A stretch of DNA of 23,213 nucleotides from a virus. The notes beneath the pieces are model-generated. The model saw only the letters and a program-made list of their open reading frames with translations, was not told the origin of the DNA and made no database searches. Below are positions 7,487 through 15,671 of this stretch, piece after piece. Made by a program: the position numbers and the translations under genes. Where the stretch lies: the IMG/VR virus record IMGVR_UViG_3300010354_000686, positions 1 to 23,213 of that record; one strand, written 5' to 3'. Position 1 is the stretch's first letter, and each line of letters starts with the position of its first letter.

Positions 7487-7996
7487 TTATCGTTTCTTTC
7501 CCATTGCAAAACCTATAAGGCTTTGAGCAGGATTGATTTTTTCAGCACTTGCTTCTGGTACAACCATTGCAAATGACTGCGACTTTTTAGTTGATGCTAC
7601 AGCTTGAGCTGCTTCGTCTGCTACAGCTTCGTCTGCGTTATTTGGTTGAATTGAAGCTGCAATCTTAGCTAGAGAGTTTTTGAAAGCTGTGTAAGCGGTT
7701 TCGTCTAGATTTATGATGTCATCAGCAGTAACGCCATGATCATCAGATTTAACTATGTCCGCTATTTCCGCTAATCTTTCTTTTGCTTGCTTAGCTGAGA
7801 AGGCTTTGTCAGCTATCTCCTCAACTGAAGCAGCAAAATTATTTAGCTCTGCTAACTCGGCCTCTAATTTTTTAATTGTTTCTTCTTTTACGGCTAGAGA
7901 ATCGGCAAGTGTTTTATTTTGCGCCGAAAGTTCTTCTAGTTTATTGGATGCTAACACTATAGCATCTTCTATCTCTTGATCTGTTGGTTTATCCAT
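7487..7996 (-). CDS. Nested scaffold protein (internal in-frame start)
   Basis: An in-frame ATG (7994-7996, codon 494 of the protease/scaffold gene) is preceded by TGGAG with 8 nt to the ATG, and by a GTGTAT box (8018-8023) 21 nt upstream. Translation from it would give 169 residues: an acidic helical N-terminus, a coiled coil, then an Ala-rich C-terminal tail. That composition and size suit a head scaffold protein. Lambda makes its scaffold Nu3 from an internal start inside protease gene C, and this looks like the same arrangement. The signals are seen directly; separate expression is inference. It shares all its codons with the long gene. Confidence 0.5.
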   Translation of the reverse strand: MDKPTDQEIEDAIVLASNKLEELSAQNKTLADSLAVKEETIKKLEAELAELNNFAASVEEIADKAFSAKQAKERLAEIADIVKSDDHGVTADDIINLDETAYTAFKNSLAKIAASIQPNNADEAVADEAAQAVASTKKSQSFAMVVPEASAEKINPAQSLIGFAMGKKR

Positions 7997-9475
7997 TACG
8001 ATTTCTCCAGTTTTTACATACACTTTTTGATCAATATTGTCTAAACTTTTATCTTCAGCAGCTAGCTTCAAGGTTTGATTATCTGTTCCGCCTTGCTGCG
8101 TTTGGTTATTTTGGTTTGTTTGGTTATTTTCGTTTGTTTGTTCCTGATCTTGTAAATACTGGTGTATAGCGCCTCCGCCTCCGCCTTGATCAATTTGCTC
8201 TGAAGTTTCTTGTTTTGGTAGAAGTCTACCTGATCTTCTTAGCTTAAGTCCTCTCTTTGCCATCTCTTCTAGGACAAATCTAAGCTCTCTTTCGGAGGAG
8301 CAGGGTCTATATTGAGCGATTTTCATCTGTTCTTCTAGATCTGATGGATCACCTTTTAGCGCCGAGTATAGTAATGGTTGGTCGCCGTGTCTATCTTGTT
8401 GGTACAAGTGGTATCCAGTACATCCAAGCTCTATTTCACCGACTTTAGAAGCTTCTTTTGGTGAATAGAACATTAGTCCGTCGCTAGGTTCTTCATATGT
8501 TTTTGGGGTAAACTCTTCTACAGGAGCCATCGGCTCCATTGGAGCGTTTAATTCGTTTGGATTAAGAGGTGTGTTTGGTTCTTGAACCGGACCAGTTGGC
8601 GGATTAGTGGTGTTAGGATCAAACGTTGGGTCTATTTCAGCTTTAGACTTTTTATCATTGATGATAACGCTTAATATTTTTCCTTTTTTCTTGTTTGCTG
8701 GTTCGCTTACTATCCCTTGCCCAGAAAATATTATATTTTTTAGCCATCTTCCAATTTGATACTCTTGACCCTTGTATTTAGTCTTGCCACTTCCTCCATA
8801 CGACTTTAAATCCTTTGACATAGAAGCGTTTGATGGCTTTCTGTCCAAGAATAGCGGATTTTCATCGTCTTCATTTTTTCTTAAGCAATAACCAAAATCT
8901 TCAAAGAAACACTCCATTGAAACGTAAAGATTGCTTTCGTCTATTCCTCTTTTGATCTTAGAGGCATACGACGGAAAGTATTGAGACCAAATTAGACCGT
9001 CTTGCTTTATGTGAACCATGCCAGACAGCGTCTTATTGGCAGAAGCCGCAAACTCTTCAGACATTTCTTGATCCATAAAGTTTAGTGAAGAAAGATCTCC
9101 ATATATAAGGTTTGATCTAACCATAACCCCTATATTTTCGTTTTGGTTGTCCTCAGATCCTCTATGCATCCAATTTATTGGCTTGAAGTGAGGAGTGCTT
9201 GAGGCCTTTACGATTTCTTCTGCGGTAAAAACATCATCATTAGCATTCCAAATATCAGTTACTAAAATCGAAGATATAGGAGTAACGTCATCTGTTATTT
9301 TAAACTCTTTATCCTTAAGGGCAGAAAACGCACAAGCATTACCTACGCACGCCTGAGCTAGTTCTACTTTATTTTTTATTAGGTCGTTGTCTTGAACTAA
9401 ATAATTAATATCACAAACAACTTTATTTACTTTAACAAGATCTGATATTGATTCTTCAGCTTTAAAAATTTTCAT
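7487..9475 (-). CDS. Prohead maturation protease fused to a scaffold domain
   Basis: 662 residues in three parts. Residues 1-260 form a phage prohead protease: His104 in 'NWMHRG' and Ser186 in 'YVSMECFFEDF' sit where the catalytic His and Ser of such proteases are expected. Residues about 330-425 form an unrecognised domain around 'GCTGYHLYQQD'. A five-Gly run and a Gln/Asn-rich linker (about 431-468) lead to a scaffold-like part with a Lys/Glu/Leu coiled coil (about 509-560). Proteases of this group cut scaffold and capsid N-termini as the head matures. ATG is preceded by AAGG, with a GTGTAT box 17 nt upstream. A second box, Shine-Dalgarno site and in-frame ATG at 7996 would make the scaffold alone. 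Confidence 0.7.
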   Translation of the reverse strand: MKIFKAEESISDLVKVNKVVCDINYLVQDNDLIKNKVELAQACVGNACAFSALKDKEFKITDDVTPISSILVTDIWNANDDVFTAEEIVKASSTPHFKPINWMHRGSEDNQNENIGVMVRSNLIYGDLSSLNFMDQEMSEEFAASANKTLSGMVHIKQDGLIWSQYFPSYASKIKRGIDESNLYVSMECFFEDFGYCLRKNEDDENPLFLDRKPSNASMSKDLKSYGGSGKTKYKGQEYQIGRWLKNIIFSGQGIVSEPANKKKGKILSVIINDKKSKAEIDPTFDPNTTNPPTGPVQEPNTPLNPNELNAPMEPMAPVEEFTPKTYEEPSDGLMFYSPKEASKVGEIELGCTGYHLYQQDRHGDQPLLYSALKGDPSDLEEQMKIAQYRPCSSERELRFVLEEMAKRGLKLRRSGRLLPKQETSEQIDQGGGGGAIHQYLQDQEQTNENNQTNQNNQTQQGGTDNQTLKLAAEDKSLDNIDQKVYVKTGEIVMDKPTDQEIEDAIVLASNKLEELSAQNKTLADSLAVKEETIKKLEAELAELNNFAASVEEIADKAFSAKQAKERLAEIADIVKSDDHGVTADDIINLDETAYTAFKNSLAKIAASIQPNNADEAVADEAAQAVASTKKSQSFAMVVPEASAEKINPAQSLIGFAMGKKR
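8018..8023 (-). promoter_or_regulatory. Internal GTGTAT box before the nested scaffold start
   Basis: This is the only minus-strand GTGTAT I found inside a coding region away from a gene border. It lies 21 nt upstream of an in-frame ATG that has its own GGAG site. The same signals at the same spacing precede full genes nearby. Confidence 0.5.
8101..8145 (-). repeat. Short Gln/Asn-codon repeat in the protease-scaffold linker
   Basis: The plus strand shows repeated units of TTTGGTTATTT and GTTTG, which encode the Asn/Gln/Thr-rich linker on the minus strand. It lies between a five-Gly run and the scaffold part. It is likely a flexible hinge that can vary by slippage. Confidence 0.5.
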
Positions 9476-9492
9476 TTATTCACCTTATTTTT

Positions 9493-9498
9493 ATACAC
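9493..9498 (-). promoter_or_regulatory. GTGTAT box of the protease/scaffold gene
   Basis: GTGTAT continuing as GTGTATAAAAAT on the minus strand, 17 nt before the ATG, with AAGGTG between. The box is the right half of a small inverted repeat (ACACA, 3 nt, TGTGT) in the gap after the portal gene. Confidence 0.6.
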
Positions 9499-9509
9499 AT
9501 TGTGTGTTT

Positions 9510-11483
9510 TTATTGTTTTTTAGACAAAATAGCCATAACCATGTTTTTTGACATTCTGATATTCGACGCATTTTGGTTGTCTAGTTTTTTAATTTCTCTT
9601 GTCAGAACAGTAGTGAAATTTTCTGTGTTTATGTCTGACTCGGATATAGATATTATTTCAGAGTCTTCTATGACTGCACCTTTATATGTAGCAAAAACTT
9701 TATTTTTTGCACTTTCTATTTCTTCTTTTTGCTTATTGGTTAACTGCCTTTTATTGCTTATTTTGAATTTTTTTAAGAATTTTTCGTCTATGATTTCATC
9801 TACTCTTTTTTGGAAATCATCCGCCCTAGCCAACTCGTCGGCCTTAATTCTCTTGGAAACCTTACGTTTCACTGTGTCCTTTGAGCCTGAAGGTCTTCCA
9901 AGAGGCATAGCCGGTTCTAAAGAAACAGGAGTGTTTGATTCTTGTTTAAGTTTAAGTAACTCTTTATTTTTCTTATGATTATTTTCAGATATTTCTGTTT
10001 GAATGAATGGACTGTACTTATCAGATACAACACCTGCTTTTCTGTCTTCCTTTTCTTGCGCAAGTCTGGATTTTTCAATATCCCACATTTCTCCAATTTT
10101 TTCAGTGATAGTTTGATTGGATATAACATTTCTATCATTCAACTCTGTAAGCAGTTTGAAATAACTAGGTTGGTCAAACAGATTGTCTACACTGAATTTT
10201 ATTTTTGGTTTTGTTTTGAAAGACAGTTCGTCACAGATAATATCAATTTCAGACTGAATCCAATCTGTCAAAGCTCTTCTTATGGCGTCTATTCTTTTCA
10301 TAAGGTTTCTTAAACCCATAAATGAGTCGTTTGAACCTCCTGAGCTAGATGTGCCTCCGATCAAACTTTTATGAACGCCCAATCCAAGAAGCATTGACTC
10401 ATAGTTTTCAGTAAAATTTTCTAGCTTTTCGATTGGTGGAAAGTATTGATCGTATTGAAGCATTGAATCCCAAATTATATCAAGAGTTCCACCGCTATGA
10501 TTCTCTAAAACGTTTGACAATCTTACAATGGATCCTATATCTGGAAGAATTTCCTCTTTATGATCTCCAAGCCGCCATAGTCTAACTGAGTTATACCAAC
10601 TGTCTAAAGCGCTTATCTTAGCCATTCTTAGCTTTTCATTGTAAATAACATCGTGCAATATACTGTATATGAAGCTTTTAGCCCAAACAGCACTATCTTT
10701 TTTCTTGTAATGTGCTACGTAGATAGAATCAGGATCAAGCGGAATCATTAGGTCAACGCCATTTTTTGATGACATTATTGCCTTTTTAACTTCAGGCGGA
10801 AGTCCTTCTAAGGCGCTGTCTCCTTCTTTTTTCACCAAGCTTTTGAATTGAGATATGTGTGTTGAGCTTATCTTAATGGCCCATCTCTTATTGCCTGAGA
10901 AAATTGCCGCCTCGCCACCTATAAGCATAACAGTTTGAGGATCGTAGAAAACGTAGTCCAAAGGAATTTTTGATCTTTTTGTTGGCGCAGCGTTTGCCGA
11001 ATCTCTACGCATTCTTCTTATTGTTGGAACATCTATACTTTCAAATCTTCTTCCAACAACAACGTTTCCTTCAACCACAAAGTAATTAGAGAATCTTTCC
11101 GCTCTCTCCTTTAGTCCGCACTTAAGCGACCATTGCTTAAAAAAGTTTTCAACGCTTTTATTTTCACTTACTATCTCCAAACCCTCTACAGCAATTTCTG
11201 TCATTAAGTCAACTACAGATCTGATAAGGCCTACGCTTTCATAAGCAGAACGGCATGCGGTCATTACCTCATCATCTTTATGAGGTATTTTTTCGTTTGG
11301 TCTAAATCTCTCCCACGCCTTTCTGGTGAAAGGCGGTCTTACTGAGATGCCGTCCTCTACGTTAGAGTAAAAGCCACCAAAGGCCATTTGTTCTGGTTTA
11401 ATTTCAGACATAGCCTTGTTGTGGTCATTTAGATTGTTCTTTTTTTCAGGATTTGTAGATGTGTAAAAATTATTTTCAGACAT
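9510..11483 (-). CDS. Portal protein
   Basis: 657 residues from the ATG at 11481-11483; an in-frame TTG seven codons upstream is less likely. Portal proteins form the dodecameric ring at one head vertex through which DNA enters and leaves. Features that fit: a long N-terminal wing with 'RPPFTRKAWERFRP', then alpha/beta core segments including 'YVVEGNVVVGRR'-like and 'DYVFYDPQTVML' strands, a helical stem region, and a helical C-terminal crown with a Lys/Glu-rich end (about residues 500-640). It follows the large terminase and precedes the protease, the canonical order. A GTGTAT box lies 25 nt upstream; no clear Shine-Dalgarno site is visible, unlike most neighbours with long spacing. Confidence 0.82.
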   Translation of the reverse strand: MSENNFYTSTNPEKKNNLNDHNKAMSEIKPEQMAFGGFYSNVEDGISVRPPFTRKAWERFRPNEKIPHKDDEVMTACRSAYESVGLIRSVVDLMTEIAVEGLEIVSENKSVENFFKQWSLKCGLKERAERFSNYFVVEGNVVVGRRFESIDVPTIRRMRRDSANAAPTKRSKIPLDYVFYDPQTVMLIGGEAAIFSGNKRWAIKISSTHISQFKSLVKKEGDSALEGLPPEVKKAIMSSKNGVDLMIPLDPDSIYVAHYKKKDSAVWAKSFIYSILHDVIYNEKLRMAKISALDSWYNSVRLWRLGDHKEEILPDIGSIVRLSNVLENHSGGTLDIIWDSMLQYDQYFPPIEKLENFTENYESMLLGLGVHKSLIGGTSSSGGSNDSFMGLRNLMKRIDAIRRALTDWIQSEIDIICDELSFKTKPKIKFSVDNLFDQPSYFKLLTELNDRNVISNQTITEKIGEMWDIEKSRLAQEKEDRKAGVVSDKYSPFIQTEISENNHKKNKELLKLKQESNTPVSLEPAMPLGRPSGSKDTVKRKVSKRIKADELARADDFQKRVDEIIDEKFLKKFKISNKRQLTNKQKEEIESAKNKVFATYKGAVIEDSEIISISESDINTENFTTVLTREIKKLDNQNASNIRMSKNMVMAILSKKQ

Positions 11484-11508
11484 TGTGATTGAACCGCAAT
11501 GCAATTAC

Positions 11509-11514
11509 ATACAC
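11509..11514 (-). promoter_or_regulatory. GTGTAT box of the portal gene
   Basis: GTGTAT on the minus strand, 25 nt before the preferred ATG and 4 nt before an in-frame TTG. It begins directly downstream of the terminase stop codon. Confidence 0.55.
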
Positions 11515-11515
11515 A

Positions 11516-13537
11516 TCAATAAAATATTGAACCGTTAGGACCGTCAGATTTGCGTACTATTGTTGGTCTATTGTTGATTTGGTTGTTTTTCATCTTTTTG
11601 AGTCCTTTACCTTGATACATTTGACCAGACATACCGCTTTGACCAGCTATCTCTTTGGCAGAGAAACCTCCAAAAGTATGCTTTCTTGGTTCTTCTACTG
11701 TGTTAAGAATACCTCTAGCAGCATCGTTTGCTAATAGAAGACTGGTGAAATGGTCTTTTCTTAATCTTGCCTTGACCCCTTCTGTTACTACACCTTTTAT
11801 TCTTGGCAAATCCCAAGTCTTGTTTCCCTTTGCTGTGGTTTGTTCCTGAATAAGAGTGGTTTGATATTTACATTCTTCTATCTCGTATTGAATGTTTTCA
11901 AGAGAAAAGTCTATTAGCTCCTCTTCTTGGTTTAACATCCTGGACTGCTCTACCGATATCGCATCATAGGCTGGAAACAGTTGCTTCATTGTGGTTATGT
12001 CTTTTAAAAGATTGTAGTGAGCCGCTTCGTACCACTCTCTTGAAGAGAATTCTATTACTTTGATTATGTGAGCGCCTTTTCTGTCAGACACTTCTTCATC
12101 ATTCATATCAAATAAGCAATACTCCCCATCGTTTATTTTTGAGCTATCTTTGAGACCTTCTACTACTGACCTGCCTCCGCCTCCTGAATCTATGTGGATT
12201 CTTACAATATTGAATCTAGAACATATCTCATGTATCTTTCTTAAGATGAATGTGTTATAATCTTCTATTCCTGAAAATAACTGAGGCTTTCTTTTCTTTA
12301 AAGACTCAAACTTTTTTCTGTTTGTGCTCCAACAAAAAACTAATTCTCTATGGTCATCTTGAATTTTTATTACAGATATTGCGAAGTTATCTCTTTCTGA
12401 AGCAGGGTCTACACCCATTACATATTTGTGGTTTCTATCTCCATACTCTTCAGCATAGAATTTTATTTCGCCATCTTTTATCTTAATTGGTGCTGTGGCT
12501 TTGTACAATGCTGAGGCGGGATAGAATCCGTCAGAATCTTTAGCAAAAACGCAACCATATTCCATTTTAAATATGGCAGAATCCATAGTGGCTTTACCTT
12601 GCTCAAGAATCGTTTTATCCATCAAGCCTGTTGGTAGACAATCCCAAGGCAGTCTTATTACAGCGTATTCGCAATCATCAGATCCGCCATATTTTGTTTG
12701 ATTATATATCAGATTGCAATAGTCTTGGTAGTATTTATAAAAATGATTAAATTGATACGTAGCAGTTCCTGCTATTACTATCTGATTTCCTTCGCTTTTA
12801 GTATTTCCTATAAAATCATCTATATCGTCAGTACTCATGCCTATGGTTTTTAGTGCGTCTATCTGATATTGTTGTTTAACTTTTTCAAAGGTGTTATTAC
12901 TTTGAACAGATGCAAAGCCTCTAATTACAGTTTCAAATATGTCTGGATTTACAGAGCCAAACTCGTCAACAATAATTGTATTTGCTCTTAACCCTCTAAT
13001 TTTTTCACCTGTTCCAATCGGAATACCCATTATTTTACTGTCACCTATTTCCCAAGTAAAACCCAAAACGCCGCGTCTTGGTCCATTATTGGCTCCGCAA
13101 ATATCTTGCAGAATAGGGGCGTTCTTCCAAATATTTTCCATTGATTCAAATACCAAGCCAGACTGTCTTAAACCTGCACCTGCAATTACAATTTTACTAC
13201 CTTGATCTAGCAAAGCCTTAGTTATCGCATAACAGCCAAGCATTGTTGTTTTGGATCCGCCTCTGGTAGCTAAGATCATTGGAAGCCTCTTTGTCCAAAG
13301 AGTGTGCAAAATTGACATTTGATACGGAAATAAGTTCATGTTCAAAAGAGTTTTGACTGTAAAAGGAAGGTAATCTATGTTTTTAAAAATCTTCACAAGC
13401 TCTTCTGCTATATCATCTTTTTTTACCGTCAAATCGAAAGGATTACTTGTTTGTAGTAAAGAAGGATCGCCTACCTCAAGGTAGGCGAAATCCAAGTATT
13501 CTTTTATTCTATCTTCTGACCAATTTTTATCTATCAT
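11516..13537 (-). CDS. Terminase large subunit (DNA packaging ATPase-nuclease)
   Basis: 673 residues, a full-length TerL. The N-terminal ATPase shows a Walker A-type loop TRGGSKTT (residues 91-98), a deviant form common in terminases, and Walker B with catalytic carboxylate TIIVDEFGS (187-195). A coupling-type 'GTAT' motif follows near 257-260. The C-terminal RNase-H-fold nuclease begins at MGVDPAS (374-380), with first metal Asp379 or the neighbouring Asp, and continues with HIDSGGGG (448-455) carrying another acidic residue. The enzyme pumps DNA through the portal and cuts concatemers. Its ATG overlaps the upstream stop as ATGA, so it is coupled to the secreted-protein gene, which is unusual. 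Strong identification from motifs and synteny with portal. Confidence 0.93.
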   Translation of the reverse strand: MIDKNWSEDRIKEYLDFAYLEVGDPSLLQTSNPFDLTVKKDDIAEELVKIFKNIDYLPFTVKTLLNMNLFPYQMSILHTLWTKRLPMILATRGGSKTTMLGCYAITKALLDQGSKIVIAGAGLRQSGLVFESMENIWKNAPILQDICGANNGPRRGVLGFTWEIGDSKIMGIPIGTGEKIRGLRANTIIVDEFGSVNPDIFETVIRGFASVQSNNTFEKVKQQYQIDALKTIGMSTDDIDDFIGNTKSEGNQIVIAGTATYQFNHFYKYYQDYCNLIYNQTKYGGSDDCEYAVIRLPWDCLPTGLMDKTILEQGKATMDSAIFKMEYGCVFAKDSDGFYPASALYKATAPIKIKDGEIKFYAEEYGDRNHKYVMGVDPASERDNFAISVIKIQDDHRELVFCWSTNRKKFESLKKRKPQLFSGIEDYNTFILRKIHEICSRFNIVRIHIDSGGGGRSVVEGLKDSSKINDGEYCLFDMNDEEVSDRKGAHIIKVIEFSSREWYEAAHYNLLKDITTMKQLFPAYDAISVEQSRMLNQEEELIDFSLENIQYEIEECKYQTTLIQEQTTAKGNKTWDLPRIKGVVTEGVKARLRKDHFTSLLLANDAARGILNTVEEPRKHTFGGFSAKEIAGQSGMSGQMYQGKGLKKMKNNQINNRPTIVRKSDGPNGSIFY

Positions 13538-14835
13538 GGACTTTGATTTCCATTAAGAGTTACTCCGTTTTGTGTTCCAAGAATGCCTACGCCCGGTACG
13601 CTACTACCAATTGGCATTGATTCATCAGAAACCCACAATCCAATAAATCTTGGATCATCTTTTTTGGCAATTTCAATTTTTGTTGTATTGAAGTTTGCAA
13701 GCACCTTAAAATTTAGAGTTACTATAAGGGTTTCTTTATTGTAAAATGTTTTGTTTCCTAATTGGCTTAACCAATGATGAGAAGCGTTGCCATCTTTTGG
13801 CACTGAAACTTCATTGATATTACCAGGTCCAGGCATAGGAATTGAATTATCCATACTCGGCGGAGAACCTGCTTTATTCAGACCCATGAATTCTAATACA
13901 TTTGGATCCCAAATAAAGTTGGTACAAACAGACGAAAGAAGCTGAGGTTTTGTATCTGGCTTTATCATTACTTGAACTGGAACAATGTCGCCTACATTAA
14001 CCTTTGCGCTTGTTGCCGTAAGATAGTGAGAAACCTTGTAATCCGCAGGAACACCGAACATTATTTGTTCACCTTGGCTTCTTGTTTCAGAAAGAACATT
14101 TGTTCCTAAAACCGGGCTGCCATCTATCTTAGTTAGTATGGTTTTTTCTTGGTGAATTGTGCTTGGTAACGTTCTAATAAAGGCTCTCTGCATTCCCCAT
14201 ATTGGAAGATAGAAATCGTCTTTCACCAAAAATCTAATCTTTCCTAACAGGCGATATCCACCTTGCCACATGTATCCATCGAAATTCCATTGATAATAAG
14301 ACGGCTTACTAGGCGGAGTTCGCTGTTCTGGAGCTTTTAGCGCTTCTGAGCGAAAAAGAAAGACGCCTTCTCCCAGCATCGTTTGCTGAACCTTACTGGC
14401 ATCCATAACGTTTTTATCAAAAGCAGGACCAAAAGCTGTAGGATCAACAGGTAAAAGTTCTAAACGAGTGTGATCATACTGAATTACAGCGTCTGTTGAG
14501 CGATATATACTCCATAGATAAATCGTCTTACCGTTTATAACTTTTGTTTTTGCAATGGGCATTGCCATTAAATCCGCAGTAATTATTTGGCCTTTATAAG
14601 CGATTTGGCCAAACCTATTGTTTCCATTCCAAGTTCTGTTGGCCCAATCACAAGACAGATAAAGCTGATATCCTATGCTTGGGTCTATAAAATATGGCGT
14701 GTAAACCATTGCCGGAGGAACTGGAACTAACTGAGTGGTTCCGTCTGGTTGAGGAACTTTTGTTGGTGGAACCGGTACGGTTTGAGCTAATGCTGAAAAT
14801 GAAACTAAAAGACTAAGAATTATTGATTTGATCAT
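13534..14835 (-). CDS. Secreted protein with a C-terminal cohesin-like domain
   Basis: 433 residues. The N-terminus is a classical signal peptide: Met-Ile-Lys, a hydrophobic core, then Ala-Leu-Ala before Gln18. A Pro/Val-rich linker (about 20-45) follows, then an unassigned beta-rich domain with many Trp and Tyr (about 45-265). The last 160 residues fit a cohesin-type fold: 'VNVGDIVPVQVMI', a 'FIWDPNVLEFMGL' strand, and a later 'TLIVTLNFKV' strand. Cohesins bind dockerins, and related folds occur in adhesion proteins. AGAAGG lies 7 nt before the ATG. The gene overlaps its upstream neighbour by 23 nt and terL by 4 nt, so it sits within the packaging operon. Surface or periplasmic action is inferred from the signal peptide; it may modify or mask the host envelope. 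Confidence 0.65.
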   Translation of the reverse strand: MIKSIILSLLVSFSALAQTVPVPPTKVPQPDGTTQLVPVPPAMVYTPYFIDPSIGYQLYLSCDWANRTWNGNNRFGQIAYKGQIITADLMAMPIAKTKVINGKTIYLWSIYRSTDAVIQYDHTRLELLPVDPTAFGPAFDKNVMDASKVQQTMLGEGVFLFRSEALKAPEQRTPPSKPSYYQWNFDGYMWQGGYRLLGKIRFLVKDDFYLPIWGMQRAFIRTLPSTIHQEKTILTKIDGSPVLGTNVLSETRSQGEQIMFGVPADYKVSHYLTATSAKVNVGDIVPVQVMIKPDTKPQLLSSVCTNFIWDPNVLEFMGLNKAGSPPSMDNSIPMPGPGNINEVSVPKDGNASHHWLSQLGNKTFYNKETLIVTLNFKVLANFNTTKIEIAKKDDPRFIGLWVSDESMPIGSSVPGVGILGTQNGVTLNGNQSP

Positions 14836-15373
14836 TTGTTTTTCCTTCTATTAATTGCTTAAATAAATTGCACATGTATTTTTTAGCGAAGTATTTGTTT
14901 GATAAAAACAATGTTTTTATACCCCATTTATAATCTATCTCTGTTACTCTCTTTAAAATAAAGTCGGGTGATAGTGTAAAGTATCTTCCTTTCTTGGGAT
15001 CTCTTACGTTATATCTTGCAAAAGAATCCCTTAGGTCATCTTCGACTATTATGTATGGCATTTTGTATTCTGCTAATTTGTCGAGTTCTTTTTGAAACCT
15101 ATCCCAGTTTTTTCCAAAATTACCTATCACCTCTTCTATGCTATTTTTTCTTTCTATTATTATGCCATCCTTAGCATCAAATCCCTCAAGAGAATAATCT
15201 CCACAAGGCAAAGCTATATTTTTTATTTCTTTGACAAAAAATCCAGATGGCAGTCCATCTTCAAAATCCCAAGGCTTTTTTTCCCTAGTATCAACGATAA
15301 CGTTTGCGTAAATTGTTTCTTTTAATGTTTTTTGCGCCTGTTTTCTTGCGTCGGCGTATCCTCTTCGGGGCAT
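14813..15373 (-). CDS. ERCC4-type nuclease
   Basis: 186 residues with the ERCC4/XPF nuclease signature: VDTREKKPW (27-35), CGDYSLEG (57-64) and IIIERK (71-76), giving the GD...ERK catalytic set, then 'FQKELDKL' and a 'YIIVEDD' strand. This metal-dependent fold cuts branched or flapped DNA. In a phage it may resolve recombination or replication junctions before packaging. The start is supported by GGGAG 7 nt upstream of the ATG, even though it lies 83 nt inside the preceding HNH gene. The C-terminus lacks an obvious helix-hairpin-helix dimer domain, so it is the nuclease domain with a short helical tail. Well supported by motif order. Confidence 0.87.
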   Translation of the reverse strand: MPRRGYADARKQAQKTLKETIYANVIVDTREKKPWDFEDGLPSGFFVKEIKNIALPCGDYSLEGFDAKDGIIIERKNSIEEVIGNFGKNWDRFQKELDKLAEYKMPYIIVEDDLRDSFARYNVRDPKKGRYFTLSPDFILKRVTEIDYKWGIKTLFLSNKYFAKKYMCNLFKQLIEGKTNDQINNS

Positions 15374-15668
15374 CTATTTTCTCCCATTCAGGTTGATTTG
15401 CGTTTGCTATCACGGTTCTGAAGAAAAGACTTTCAAATTGTTCTTCTCTTCCTGTGACGAAGCAATGATGTTTTTTACAAAGACAAATTCCATTGAATAT
15501 TTCTGTTCGAAGCCTATGGTGATCAGCGTATTTTTTTATGTGATGCACTTCTAAACTATTCCTGACCTTACAACCCGGATATTGACATGTATAGCTGTCT
15601 CTTTTTAATACAGATCTTCTAAAACTTCTGTATTCGTCGTTATCTCTTTGGGATTTATATTTTCTCAC
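15291..15668 (-). CDS. HNH endonuclease
   Basis: 125 residues from GTG at 15666-15668; an in-frame TTG at 15671, right after the upstream stop, is the alternative. The HNH core is clear: a CQYPGC zinc knuckle, 'SLEVHHIKKY' with the HH pair, then 'FNGICLCKKHH' completing the ββα-metal fold. A basic tail rich in Arg and Lys follows. HNH proteins beside terminase genes often assist genome cleavage during packaging, as HK97 gp74 does, and that role fits here. No Shine-Dalgarno site is present; a GTGTAT box lies 9 nt before the GTG, within the end of the upstream gene. The 3' end overlaps the ERCC4 gene by 83 nt in another frame. Confidence 0.85.
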   Translation of the reverse strand: MRKYKSQRDNDEYRSFRRSVLKRDSYTCQYPGCKVRNSLEVHHIKKYADHHRLRTEIFNGICLCKKHHCFVTGREEQFESLFFRTVIANANQPEWEKIDAPKRIRRRKKTGAKNIKRNNLRKRYR

Positions 15669-15671
15669 CAA

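Noticed and set aside
1571-8168. Plus-strand GTGTAT words at 1571, 5761 and 8163 as promoters
   Set aside because: They lie inside minus-strand genes and point at no plus-strand gene; expected by chance in AT-rich DNA.
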